A stretch of DNA of 64,000 bases from Natrinema mahii (GTDB taxonomy: Archaea > Halobacteriota > Halobacteria > Halobacteriales > Natrialbaceae). The notes under the pieces were generated by a model. That model searched no databases, was not told where the DNA came from, and saw only the letters and a program-made list of their open reading frames with translations. A program made the position numbers and the translations under genes. The stretch lies in contig JHUT02000002.1 of assembly GCA_000690595.2 (NCBI GenBank), positions 124,001-188,000 on the forward strand, given 5' to 3'. Positions within the stretch are counted from its first letter, which is position 1, and each line of letters begins with the position of its first letter. Below are positions 41,504 to 50,175 of this stretch, one piece after another.

Positions 41504-43381
41504 GGGTCAACACCCCCAGGTTGTACGCGACGTGAACGAGCGTCGCCGCGAGGAAGCCGACGGCGTAGCCGGTCCGCCCACGGCTGGCACCGACGGCCGA
41601 GATGATCGCCGTCACGACGTGCAGGGCGAGCGGCGCGAGGAACACGACCGCGAGCAGCAGGGGGTCGCTCGAGACGGCCGGGCCGAAGGCGGCGGTCCCG
41701 ACCGGCAGGTCCGGGAGGCCGACGAACTGGACGACGTGCGTGACCTTCTCGCCGAGGAAGAAGCCGGTCCCCGAGAACGCGCCGAGGACGACGGCGGTCT
41801 TCGCGGTGGCGTCGAACCGCGAGCGGGCGAAGCCGGCGTAGACGCCGATGCTTTTGGCCAGTTCCTCGATCGCCGCGGCGGCGACGACCACGGCCGGTAC
41901 CGCGACGACCTCCGGAACGGCGAACAACAGCGCGACTGAGAGAAGTTGGCCGGCGAAGACGAAGGGAATGAAGAGGACCGACAGCAGAGCGACGCTCCGG
42001 CGGCCGCGGAGCCGGTTCGCGACCGCGTCGAGGACCTTCGCCGGGATCGGCTTCTGGGCGAACATGTCCTCCTCGCGGTAGACGCCGACCCCGAGCAGGA
42101 ACAACACCGCCGCGCTCAGGTAGAACGGTCCCGTCGAGAACAGGTACTCGCCGAACCGAACCGACTCGCCCTGTATATCCATCACGATCAGCGTCAGCGG
42201 CGAGATCAGCGCGATCGGGTTCACGTCGGTGAAGATCGCCGGAATGAAGGTGTACGTCGTCAGGAAGACACTGATCGTGACGGTCACGAACGTCAGCTCC
42301 TTGAACGACCGGGCGAACATCGCGCCGGTGAACGACGCCGCCAGGAAGAGCAGCGCGATCGGGACGGCAGCGGCGACCGCGAGCGGGCTCCCGTCGATAC
42401 CGACCGCGATCGCGACGACGATCCCGACGAGCGCGAGCAGGTACGGCAGTGTCTTCCCCGCGACGATCTCGCGACTCGAGGCCGGCGACACCAAGAGGAG
42501 TTCGCCGCGGCGGTTGAGCCGTTCGTCCATGATCGTGCTCCCGTAGGCCTGAATCACGAAGTTCATCGGGACGACGAACAGAAAGGCCAGCACGAGCGAA
42601 TCGAAGGGGAACGGCGGCGCGATCGAACCGGGCGTGCCCGGCGCGCTCGAGGCCCCCGAGCCGCCGACGTTTGGCACCTGCAGGCGGTCGTCGCTGCCGC
42701 CGTCTCCGACCTCGTCGCCCCCGTCCTCGCCGGTCGCGGGCTCGTCGCCCCCGTTGTTGTTCCCGCCACTGGTTCCGCTTCCGTCGCCGCTCGATCCGTC
42801 CGCGGTTCCGTCTCCGTCACCGCTCGTCCCGCCGGCGGTCGTTCCCTCGAGGTCGCGGTCCCGGTACTCGAGGGAGACGAGGACCGGGTAGGCGGCCGCC
42901 TGATCGGATTCCCGATCCATCAGGTTCGCGTTGTACGTCTCCACGGCGCTCCGGAACTCGTCGTAGGCCGCCTCGCCGTTCGGGCCGTCGTGGGCGATCC
43001 GCCCGTCGCGGGTCACCACCACGTCGACGGTCGCGTCCTCCCGAAGCGCGACGGTATCGGCGTTCCCGTCACCGGATTCGGCGACTACGTCCTCGAGCGG
43101 GACCGGACGGAACTGCTCGCTCTCGACCGCGACGTCGTGATACTGACTGTCCTCGGCGACGCCGACGACGTAGATCTCTCGCTCGAGGCCCAGCCCCTCG
43201 TCGGCGACCGAGAGGCCGGCGGTCCCGGCCGCGAGGACCAACACCACGAGCGCGACCGCCGTCTTCCGGTCGACGGTGCCCGCGCTGGCGGTGACTTCCC
43301 AGCGGGCGATCCGGCCCGTGCGCGCGATGGACTCGCGGAGCCGTCCGAGTCGCTTGCCGAGCGCACGGTAGCGGCCGTCGC

Positions 43382-43385
<4 letters not shown>
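41493..43385 (-). CDS. ABC-2 permease fused to PrsW-like membrane protease
   Basis: A 630-aa protein starting GTG 43385 in an overlap with the ATPase stop. The N-terminal part (about 1-450) is an ABC-2 permease with a Gly/Asp/Ser-rich outer loop (about 190-240) and 'FVIQAYGSTIMDERLNRRGELLLVSPASSREIVAGK'. The C-terminal part has PrsW metal-site motifs: 'AAIEELAKSIGVYAG' (about 503), 'GFFLGEKVTH' (about 545), 'LALHVVTAII' (about 590) and 'LVHVAYN' (about 615). PrsW enzymes cut membrane proteins. The fusion suggests an exporter that also cleaves its cargo or regulator. Related fusions exist in other haloarchaea as far as I recall; substrate unknown. Confidence 0.85.
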
Positions 43386-44299
<914 letters not shown>

Positions 44300-44430
44300 T
44301 CGTTAGGCCGACGGAGGGAGCCACCCCAGTAAAATCTAGTGGCTGGAGACAGTCAGGAGCGGAGATTAAACGTTACTTAAATAACAAAGGAAGTAGAAAA
44401 ATTATCTATTGATATCAAGATGATATTGAT

Positions 44431-44892
44431 ATGGGTAAAAGATTAACCCGGAGAAGTTCAATTAAGAAGTTAGTTGGTGTAGGTGCGACAACTACGCTTC
44501 TTACCGGAGTAGGGAGTGCAAAGAACGATCCGCCAAGTTCGAAAAATAGTGAAGGACATACCAAGGATCAGAGGAGAAGGCTCGGAAATAAAATAGAAAA
44601 GATATTTAACAAGTATGGTCAGCCAACTGGTGTCAAAGACTCTAGTTCAGTAGACACCCAATCGGTTCGTTCATTGAATAACAAGGGCGAGAAAATAGGG
44701 TCATATGAATTGATATTCGACACAACTTCTAAAACTATTCGCATAAAAAGGCAAGAATCCTCCTATAATGTTACAATTGATGGTGAAGATTTCGTTATTG
44801 ATGAAGAAATCTTCTCAGAGTGTCATAATAAAAATATGAGCGTGATCGAGAATCTGAGGGAAAAAGTTATCAAGAGTACCTATCTAAAATAA
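44431..44892 (+). CDS. Tat-exported protein of unknown function (AT-rich island)
   Basis: A 153-aa basic protein. The N-terminus 'LTRRSSIKKLVGVGATTTLL' with Arg-Arg plus a weakly hydrophobic run and 'GVGSAKND' suggests a twin-arginine signal cut near residue 30. The mature part is lysine- and serine-rich ('KKDQRRRLG'-like, 'IRIKRQESSYNVTIDGEDFVI'), unusual for a halophile. One Cys is present. No family was recognised. It opens the island operon, and small secreted antimicrobial proteins (halocins) use similar signals, but I claim only the export signal. Confidence 0.65.
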   Translation: MGKRLTRRSSIKKLVGVGATTTLLTGVGSAKNDPPSSKNSEGHTKDQRRRLGNKIEKIFNKYGQPTGVKDSSSVDTQSVRSLNNKGEKIGSYELIFDTTSKTIRIKRQESSYNVTIDGEDFVIDEEIFSECHNKNMSVIENLREKVIKSTYLK

Positions 44893-44907
44893 ATACAACA
44901 ATAGAAA

Positions 44908-45624
44908 ATGATGAGAAAAAGTCTGAAAGGGTCCGCGAGACGTCTTCAGAGGAGGGAAAATAAGATGCCATCTTCTGAAATTTCGATCTTCGATGAGAGC
45001 GGTACTACCTTCAAAAGTGCTGACACAGGTTCAACATCAAAAGAAGAAAGTGTACCCGTTGTCACGGATGCAGATGCAACCTACGATACATCCAACAATA
45101 AAGTACGAGCATATTCATTCACGAAACCGACTAACTTTCCTATTCATGCACGAGGGAATGCCAGTGTAAGTGAGGTTATTTATCCAGAGGGGTCGCTATC
45201 AGAAACGTACGAGCGATATGCTGAGTTTACAATTAGTGGTGAATTCCGTAGCCGTATCGCCGCATATGGGTCTGCGTCTGCAAGTTATGATGTAGAGCTT
45301 TTCCTCGTTGACGCTACCAACAAAGAGGAAATCGACAGAAAGACTGTCGCAAGTAGAAATGCCAACTTCGCACAATTCTCTGATATTGACGACGAGTCAT
45401 TTGAAGATAGCGTATCTGGCACTCTCCAACAGTACACTGAGTATCGAGTTGGTTTAGAGATCAAGACATTTGCCGCGAATCGAACCCTCCCAACAGCACC
45501 AACACCATTCGCATCTGGCATAAATATGCATGAAGGGAATTCAAGTCCGTTCGATTCATTCGAGGGCTATGCGGAGTGGGATTCTATAGATCTTGATTGG
45601 GTGGGGGAAGCAGAAAAAATATAA
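44908..45624 (+). CDS. Unknown beta-rich protein (AT-rich island)
   Basis: A 238-aa protein with a short basic N-terminus ('RKSLKGSARRLQRREN'), no signal peptide and alternating strands such as 'YAEFTISGEFRSRIAAYGSASASYDVELFLVDAT' and 'YTEYRVGLEIKTFAANRTL'. The pattern suggests a beta sandwich, perhaps a surface or carbohydrate-binding fold. I find no named family. Second ATG at 44911 is equally possible. It starts 15 nt after the preceding gene. Confidence 0.6.
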   Translation: MMRKSLKGSARRLQRRENKMPSSEISIFDESGTTFKSADTGSTSKEESVPVVTDADATYDTSNNKVRAYSFTKPTNFPIHARGNASVSEVIYPEGSLSETYERYAEFTISGEFRSRIAAYGSASASYDVELFLVDATNKEEIDRKTVASRNANFAQFSDIDDESFEDSVSGTLQQYTEYRVGLEIKTFAANRTLPTAPTPFASGINMHEGNSSPFDSFEGYAEWDSIDLDWVGEAEKI

Positions 45625-45648
45625 GACCTCCATCTAGTTTATTACGTG

Positions 45649-46098
45649 ATGGATAGACATCCAACTCCAGATATGACACAAGTGCCATCCCTGACTGGAC
45701 CTCGTTTCCGAGCTCTTTTTATTGACCATTTTGTGGTTTTGGGAGTTCTTCTAGTAATTTCGATGACAGGAATGGCTGTCGTTGCAGATCCGACCGCCTC
45801 GACTGGTTTCCTGTTTTTTTCTGGGGTTTTGTATATCCCACTCTTCTTTGGTTACAAAACCGTGATGGAAGCGTATTCTGGTCAGACATACGGCAAAGCG
45901 GCCTGTGGAATTACTGTCCGCCAGATAGATGGATCTGCTAGTACGTTATGGTCATCACTAGTTAGAAATTTATTCCTTTTTATCGATTACCTCCCAACAT
46001 TATATCTATTAGGTGCGTATGTTTCGAGTCGAACAGAAAAGGGACAACGCATCGGAGATATCGCAGCTGACACAGTAGTCGTTTGTCGAGAATCGTAG
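45649..46098 (+). CDS. RDD-family membrane protein (AT-rich island)
   Basis: A 149-aa protein. 'GPRFRALFIDHFVVLGVLLVISMTG' carries the Arg-Asp(His)-type RDD opening, then helices near 35-55, 60-80 and 105-130, with 'SGQTYGKAACGITVRQIDGS' and 'GQRIGDIAADTVVVCRES' being the family blocks. RDD proteins are small membrane proteins of uncertain, possibly transport, role. I used ATG 45649; a GTG precedes it. As the last gene of the island it could handle export or immunity for the secreted partner (speculation). Confidence 0.8.
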   Translation: MDRHPTPDMTQVPSLTGPRFRALFIDHFVVLGVLLVISMTGMAVVADPTASTGFLFFSGVLYIPLFFGYKTVMEAYSGQTYGKAACGITVRQIDGSASTLWSSLVRNLFLFIDYLPTLYLLGAYVSSRTEKGQRIGDIAADTVVVCRES

Positions 46099-46326
46099 TT
46101 TATCTAATTCGCTTTGTGATTTTCCACTTTACCAAGGCACCAGCACGGTGAATCCGACCGCCGTATGTCGCCCGAATTTCGACCAAGTCATACTGGTGGG
46201 AAATGTTTAAAATTAGATATGGTCCGATAGTCGAGTTGTATTTCGATCGCGTCCAAGGATGATCCTTTCCGCACGATTGAGTGATCCGTCCAAACCCCCA
46301 TGATCGAGGCCCGCATAGCCCTAATT

Positions 46327-46746
46327 ATGACTCGAGTTCGGACCACGCACACCCACGACGGCCGCCGCCTCGAGGTGTCGCACGTCCTCTCGGTTCCCGC
46401 GGCCGAGGCCTGGGACCTCCTGATCGACACGACCCGCTGGCCGGAGTGGTCGCCGCTCGTACTTGGCGTCGAAGCGACCGACCGGCGGCTCCGGCCCGAC
46501 ACGACCGGCCGGATCCGCGTGCCGGGCGCGTGGGTGCCGTTTCGGATCACGTCGCGTACGGAACGGCGCTGGACCTGGCGCGTGACCGGGATTCCCGCCG
46601 CCACCCACCGGGTCGACGACCTCGGCGAGCGGCGGTGTCGGATCGCGTTCGAACTCCCCGTCCACGCCGCGGGTTCGGTCCCCGTCTATCTGCGGGCGCT
46701 GGAGACCCTCGAGACGCTGCTTGAGGACGGACGGACCGCTCACTAG
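46327..46746 (+). CDS. SRPBCC (START-like) family protein
   Basis: A 139-aa single-domain protein. The fold signature is 'LEVSHVLSVPAAEAWDLLIDTTRWPEWSPLVLGVEATD' followed by strands 'GRIRVPGAWVPFRITSRTERRWTWRVTGIPAATHRV' and a C-terminal helix. Such proteins bind hydrophobic ligands; the ligand here is unknown. ATG 46327 is chosen as the family-like start. Confidence 0.85.
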   Translation: MTRVRTTHTHDGRRLEVSHVLSVPAAEAWDLLIDTTRWPEWSPLVLGVEATDRRLRPDTTGRIRVPGAWVPFRITSRTERRWTWRVTGIPAATHRVDDLGERRCRIAFELPVHAAGSVPVYLRALETLETLLEDGRTAH

Positions 46747-46776
46747 TACGGATCAGGACAGACCGTTTGCTGATAC

Positions 46777-47061
46777 TCAATCGTCGGCGGTGTACGCGCC
46801 GCTGCGGTGTTCGATCCGGTGTACTTCGAGGACCTCCTCTCTACGATCGAGGACGCAAGCGAGGCGATACTGCCCGACGCGAAGCTTGGAGAACGGGCCG
46901 CCGGTCAGCGGTTCGAGGAAGTCGTCCGGCGTCCGCCACGCCGAGTCCACGACGTCGTCGAGTTTCGAAACGATACGGTCCTGGACGTGTGACTCGAGTC
47001 TGTCGAACTGGTCGGCGGCTCGCGGGGTAAACTTCCAGGTCCAGTCGTCGTTACTCGTCAT
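46777..47061 (-). CDS. RelE/ParE-family toxin
   Basis: A 94-aa protein with the RelE fold pattern: 'WTWKFTPRAADQFDRLESHVQDRIVSKLDDVV' (two helices), 'DFLEPLTGGPFSKLRVGQYRLACVLDRREEVLEVHRIEHRS' (strands with Arg, His, catalytic-type residues). RelE toxins cleave mRNA on the ribosome; ParE relatives poison gyrase, and the sequence alone does not decide. It overlaps the upstream antitoxin gene by 11 nt. Confidence 0.88.
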   Translation of the reverse strand: MTSNDDWTWKFTPRAADQFDRLESHVQDRIVSKLDDVVDSAWRTPDDFLEPLTGGPFSKLRVGQYRLACVLDRREEVLEVHRIEHRSGAYTADD

Positions 47062-47347
47062 CCTCGTCCCGGTCCATCATCTCGACGACGTCCTCCCGGG
47101 AAACTAACTCCGCGCTTCCCGACCGGAGTTCGTGTTCGCTCGCCGCGATCTGTTTCCATCCTTCCCGTGAGAATTCGGGGTGTTTCACCGCGTCGCGAGC
47201 CGCATACCGAAGAAACTCACTCCGAGAGTTGAATCCCTGTTCTTTCCAGGTCGTATCGATGTCCTCAAGGAACGCCTCGCTCAGCCGGAGATTGATCTGT
47301 ACCGTGTTCGGCCCGTTATCTCCGGCTCCGGTATCAGCGTTCGACAT
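47051..47347 (-). CDS. Ribbon-helix-helix antitoxin
   Basis: A 98-aa protein. 'TVQINLRLSEAFLEDIDTTWKEQGFNSRSEFLRYAARDAV' (about 15-54) is a ribbon-helix-helix DNA-binding domain. The acidic tail 'SREDVVEMMDRDEDDE' probably wraps the toxin. It precedes and overlaps the toxin gene, the usual antitoxin-first order, and likely represses the pair. Confidence 0.88.
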   Translation of the reverse strand: MSNADTGAGDNGPNTVQINLRLSEAFLEDIDTTWKEQGFNSRSEFLRYAARDAVKHPEFSREGWKQIAASEHELRSGSAELVSREDVVEMMDRDEDDE

Positions 47348-47491
47348 ATACGAATGCTTTACGCGTGTGTAGATATATTTTCTCCCCTTCGTCGTCCGTG
47401 TTCGATCCGGCTGTAGATTCGGAGTCGAGACCGAAACCTTACCGAACGGTGGTCACGGTACCTGAGTGAGGGGTTACTGCGGTATACTCCG

Positions 47492-48121
47492 TTATGGCGG
47501 CCGCTCGAGCGAGAACCGGTCCTCGGTCCGGACGTACCGGCTCCCCGCCAGCCGGCCGAGGGCGTCGATCTCGTCGACGTCGATCTGCCCGTCGGTCGTC
47601 ACCGACTCCTTGATGTGGACGTGTTCGACGTCGCCCAGCACGAGCGTCGACCCGCCGACATCGACGAGGTCGTGGAGGGTACACTCGAAGGCGACTGTCG
47701 CGCCCGCTACGCGCGGCGGCGCGACCGCGGTCGAGGCGGCCCGCTCGAGACCGGCGTGGTCGAACTCGCTCTCGTCGGCCGACAGCGTGGCGCTGGTCTC
47801 GTTCATCGCCTCCGCGAGGTCCGCGGTGACGAGGTTGACGACGAACTCGCCGGTGTCGCGGGCGTTTCGCGGCGTGTCCTTGAGCCCGTCGGCCCCGTCG
47901 ACCGGCGCGAACAGCAGGACCGGCGGGTCGACCGACGCCACGGTGAAGAAACTGTACGGCGCGAGGTTGTCGCCGCCGGCCTCGCTCGTGGTACTCACCC
48001 ACGCGATCGGCCGGGGGACGACCGCGCTCGAGAGGATCCGATAGAGCGAACCGTCGTGGTCGGCGGCGTCGACCTCGAGGGCGTCGGACCCGTCGTTCCC
48101 AGCCGTTTCGTCGTCGGTCAT
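47492..48121 (-). CDS. Flavin reductase-like FMN-binding protein
   Basis: A 209-aa protein of the DIM6/NTAB fold. 'LYRILSSAVVPRPIAWVSTTSEAGGDNLAPYSFFTVASVDPPVLLFAPV' is the FMN-binding block, then 'KDTPRNARDTGEFVVNLV' and 'EFDHAGLERAASTAVAPPRVAGATVAFECTLHDLVDVGGSTLVLGDVEHVHI'. It should bind FMN and pass electrons from NAD(P)H; partner unknown. ATG 48121 removes an improbable leader. It diverges from an HxlR regulator gene 123 bp away. Confidence 0.9.
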   Translation of the reverse strand: MTDDETAGNDGSDALEVDAADHDGSLYRILSSAVVPRPIAWVSTTSEAGGDNLAPYSFFTVASVDPPVLLFAPVDGADGLKDTPRNARDTGEFVVNLVTADLAEAMNETSATLSADESEFDHAGLERAASTAVAPPRVAGATVAFECTLHDLVDVGGSTLVLGDVEHVHIKESVTTDGQIDVDEIDALGRLAGSRYVRTEDRFSLERPP

Positions 48122-48244
48122 CGCCGCCCCTCCCGTCGGGCCGGCGTCGGCGCTGCCGATAGCCGCGCGCAATCTACTAACACGATGTTATCCGGTTCGG
48201 ATGCGAACTACTAAAGCGGTTCGCGACGTAGGCGGCGGTACTCA

Positions 48245-48595
48245 ATGGCATCCCAACGACCTGAACCCCGCGAAGAGGACGATAGCGCCTGTCCCGTGAT
48301 CGCCTCCCTCGAGCAGATCGGTTCCCAGTGGCGACTGGCGGTCCTCCACGAGCTACTGGACGGCGAACAGCGCTTCAACGAACTCAAGCGCTCGACGGGC
48401 GCGAACGCCCGCACCCTCTCGCGGGTCCTCGACGATCTGGGGGAGATGGGCTTCGTCGAACGACGCATCGAGGAGGACGCCCCCGTCGCCACCTACTACA
48501 GCCTCACCGACAAGGGCGAGTCCTTAGAGCCGGTCTTCAACGAGATCGAGTGCTGGGCGGGTAGTTGGCTCGAGGAGAGCGCGCTCGAGGCGTAG
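48245..48595 (+). CDS. HxlR-family HTH regulator
   Basis: A 116-aa winged-helix protein: 'CPVIASLEQIGSQWRLAVLHELLDGEQRFNELKRSTGANARTLSRVLDDLGEMGFVERR' with the conserved Cys near residue 17, often a redox or aldehyde sensor in this family. It lies divergent from the flavin reductase gene, which it probably regulates. Confidence 0.92.
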   Translation: MASQRPEPREEDDSACPVIASLEQIGSQWRLAVLHELLDGEQRFNELKRSTGANARTLSRVLDDLGEMGFVERRIEEDAPVATYYSLTDKGESLEPVFNEIECWAGSWLEESALEA

Positions 48596-48635
48596 TCCCG
48601 GACGGCGAGGGCACCGCGGCGGTTTTTCGACGCGA

Positions 48636-49082
48636 TCACTCGTCGGTCTCGAGTTCGACCAGCTCGAGCGACCGATCGAGGTGACAGACCTCGTGTGGCG
48701 GCTCGCCGACGATTTCGGCGATGCGGTACTCCTCGTCGAAAGCGACGCCGTCGGGTTCGCAGTACTCGTGGCTCGGACACTCGACGTAGGGGCAGGGGCC
48801 GGGGAGGCTGGTCTTGCTGCCGGCGAAGGCACCCTTCGAGGTGATGTTCGCACGCACGGAGACGGGTTCGACCTCGACGGCCCGGACACCGCCGTCGTGC
48901 ATGGCGCACTCGAGCGTTTGGGCGTTCTCGCGGATCGACGTGACCTGATACTTCGTCCCGGGCGAGAGATTGAGACACTGACTCCGATACGGACAGCCGG
49001 CACAGGCGTCGGCTTCGCCCTCGTAGATGAACTCGGTCCCCGGCTCGGCCAGCCGGGACCCGACGAGCGTAACGGTCGACAT
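48636..49082 (-). CDS. UPF0179 family protein
   Basis: A 148-aa archaeal protein. It carries several cysteine pairs: 'ACAGCPYRSQCLNLSPG' (about 27-43), 'LECAMHDGG', 'GPCPYVECPSHEYC' (about 93-106) and 'HEVCHLDRS'. The eight or so cysteines suggest Fe-S or zinc binding. ATG 49082 (MSTVTLVGSRLAE) is the family start. Function unknown. Confidence 0.92.
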   Translation of the reverse strand: MSTVTLVGSRLAEPGTEFIYEGEADACAGCPYRSQCLNLSPGTKYQVTSIRENAQTLECAMHDGGVRAVEVEPVSVRANITSKGAFAGSKTSLPGPCPYVECPSHEYCEPDGVAFDEEYRIAEIVGEPPHEVCHLDRSLELVELETDE

Positions 49083-49167
49083 AGTAACCGATAGCTGCCT
49101 CTGGCGGTTAAGGGTCACGTCCCGGAGCGGCCGCGACGACGCGGTAGCTCACCGTCTCGAAGGCCCG

Positions 49168-49599
49168 TCAGTCCTCGTCCCCGTCGCCGGTGAGCTCGTC
49201 GAGCCGCTCGAAGTACGTCTCCCGGGGGACCTGATACAGCCCGCGGTAGTCGATTTCCCCGTCGTCGAACCGCCGGGCGAGGGCGACCGTTTCCTCGAGG
49301 GCCGCGTCGCGAGTCGGGTACCGCAGCGTCTCGTCCAGCGAGACGTCGGGCTCGAGATAGAGCGTGACGAACCAGTCCGCGGTGTCGGCGGTGTCGCCGG
49401 GGTGGACGCCGGGCCGTCGGGTTCGCTTGCCGTGGGTGAGATACAGCGTCGGCAGACAGGGAGCGGGGAAGTCCGCGGCGTCGAAGACGTCCGGTCGGTA
49501 CGCGAGGACGAGCCGGCCGTCCTCGCCCCGACTCCAGACCTGCCAGGCCTCGGGGAGTCGCGAGGCGATCCCCCCGTCGTCAGCGGCCGAGTCCGACAT
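49168..49599 (-). CDS. Conserved haloarchaeal protein, DUF5820-like
   Basis: A 143-aa protein beginning 'SDSAADDGGIASRLPEAWQVW' with 'RPDVFDAADFPAPCLPTLYLTHGKRTRRPGVHP', 'DWFVTLYLEPDVSLDETLRY' and 'VALARRFDDGEIDYRGLYQVPRETYFERLDELTG'. From memory this is the DUF5820 family, limited to halophiles and unassigned. ATG 49599 matches the family start. It is the last gene before a long gap upstream of prkA. Confidence 0.78.
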   Translation of the reverse strand: MSDSAADDGGIASRLPEAWQVWSRGEDGRLVLAYRPDVFDAADFPAPCLPTLYLTHGKRTRRPGVHPGDTADTADWFVTLYLEPDVSLDETLRYPTRDAALEETVALARRFDDGEIDYRGLYQVPRETYFERLDELTGDGDED

Positions 49600-50175
49600 G
49601 GCTTCCGATTGGGGTCCCGCCCCTAAATCACCGTCGTCGCGGCGGCCGGATGGGGGAGTCCGACACCGGCACGGTCCGCGGACCGCCGCGCGCGAGTTCA
49701 CGCTGCCTATGCAGGCCGGCAACTTATGCCGCAATCGGCCGAATGTGGGGTGTGATACCGAAGACCAATATAGAATTCTGGGAGCTGTTGGCCGGAATAA
49801 GGTCCTGACAAATACCTTTTGGGGCTAAGACTAAGTAGCTGGATTACTCACTCATTAAATACTATCGGTATCCGATCGCCGGACCGATCCACTCCGCGCC
49901 CGTCCCCGGCGCACCGTTGCTCGGCCCCCGACAGGGTGTTGCGCAACGGAAAGTGGTGAAAGGTGACATATGACACGGCACCATGCCGCCCACGAACGGG
50001 TCACGCTCCCCGAGAGTCCCTCGAGGAGCCCGACGAGTTCGACGCTCACGTCGGGTACAGCGAGGCGACGGATTCCGACGGTTCGGCCGCGAGACGCCTC
50101 GGCAGGTCGAAGACGTCCGCTTTCTCCGTGCGATCACGGACGACCGCGAACCGGGGGAACCCACTCAACGATACC
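49600..50175. other. Long gap upstream of the prkA operon
   Basis: Composition is mixed: A+T-rich at 49740-49870 (possible promoter, TTAAATAC near 49855), then GC-rich. GTTGCGCAAC at 49938-49947 is a perfect palindrome. Several partial frames in 49963-50180 look peptide-like but shift frame and lack family blocks. They may be the relic of a decayed gene or leader. I do not call a gene here. Confidence 0.4.

Larger units (their letters stand above)
44300..46326. other. A+T-rich three-gene island
   Basis: Base composition changes abruptly after about 44335 and returns near 46260: codons such as AAA, AAT, ATA and AGA are common here and rare on both sides. The three genes (44431, 44908, 45649) run in the same direction with gaps of 15 and 24 nt. 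No integrase, transposase or repeat marks the edges. Confidence 0.7.

Noticed and set aside
48681-49094. Frame opposite UPF0179
   Set aside because: It lies opposite a gene with clear family blocks and has no features of its own.
49963-50175. N-terminal extension of PrkA
   Set aside because: An in-frame start at 49963 adds 71 residues unlike the family. ATG 50176 gives the standard PrkA N-terminus.
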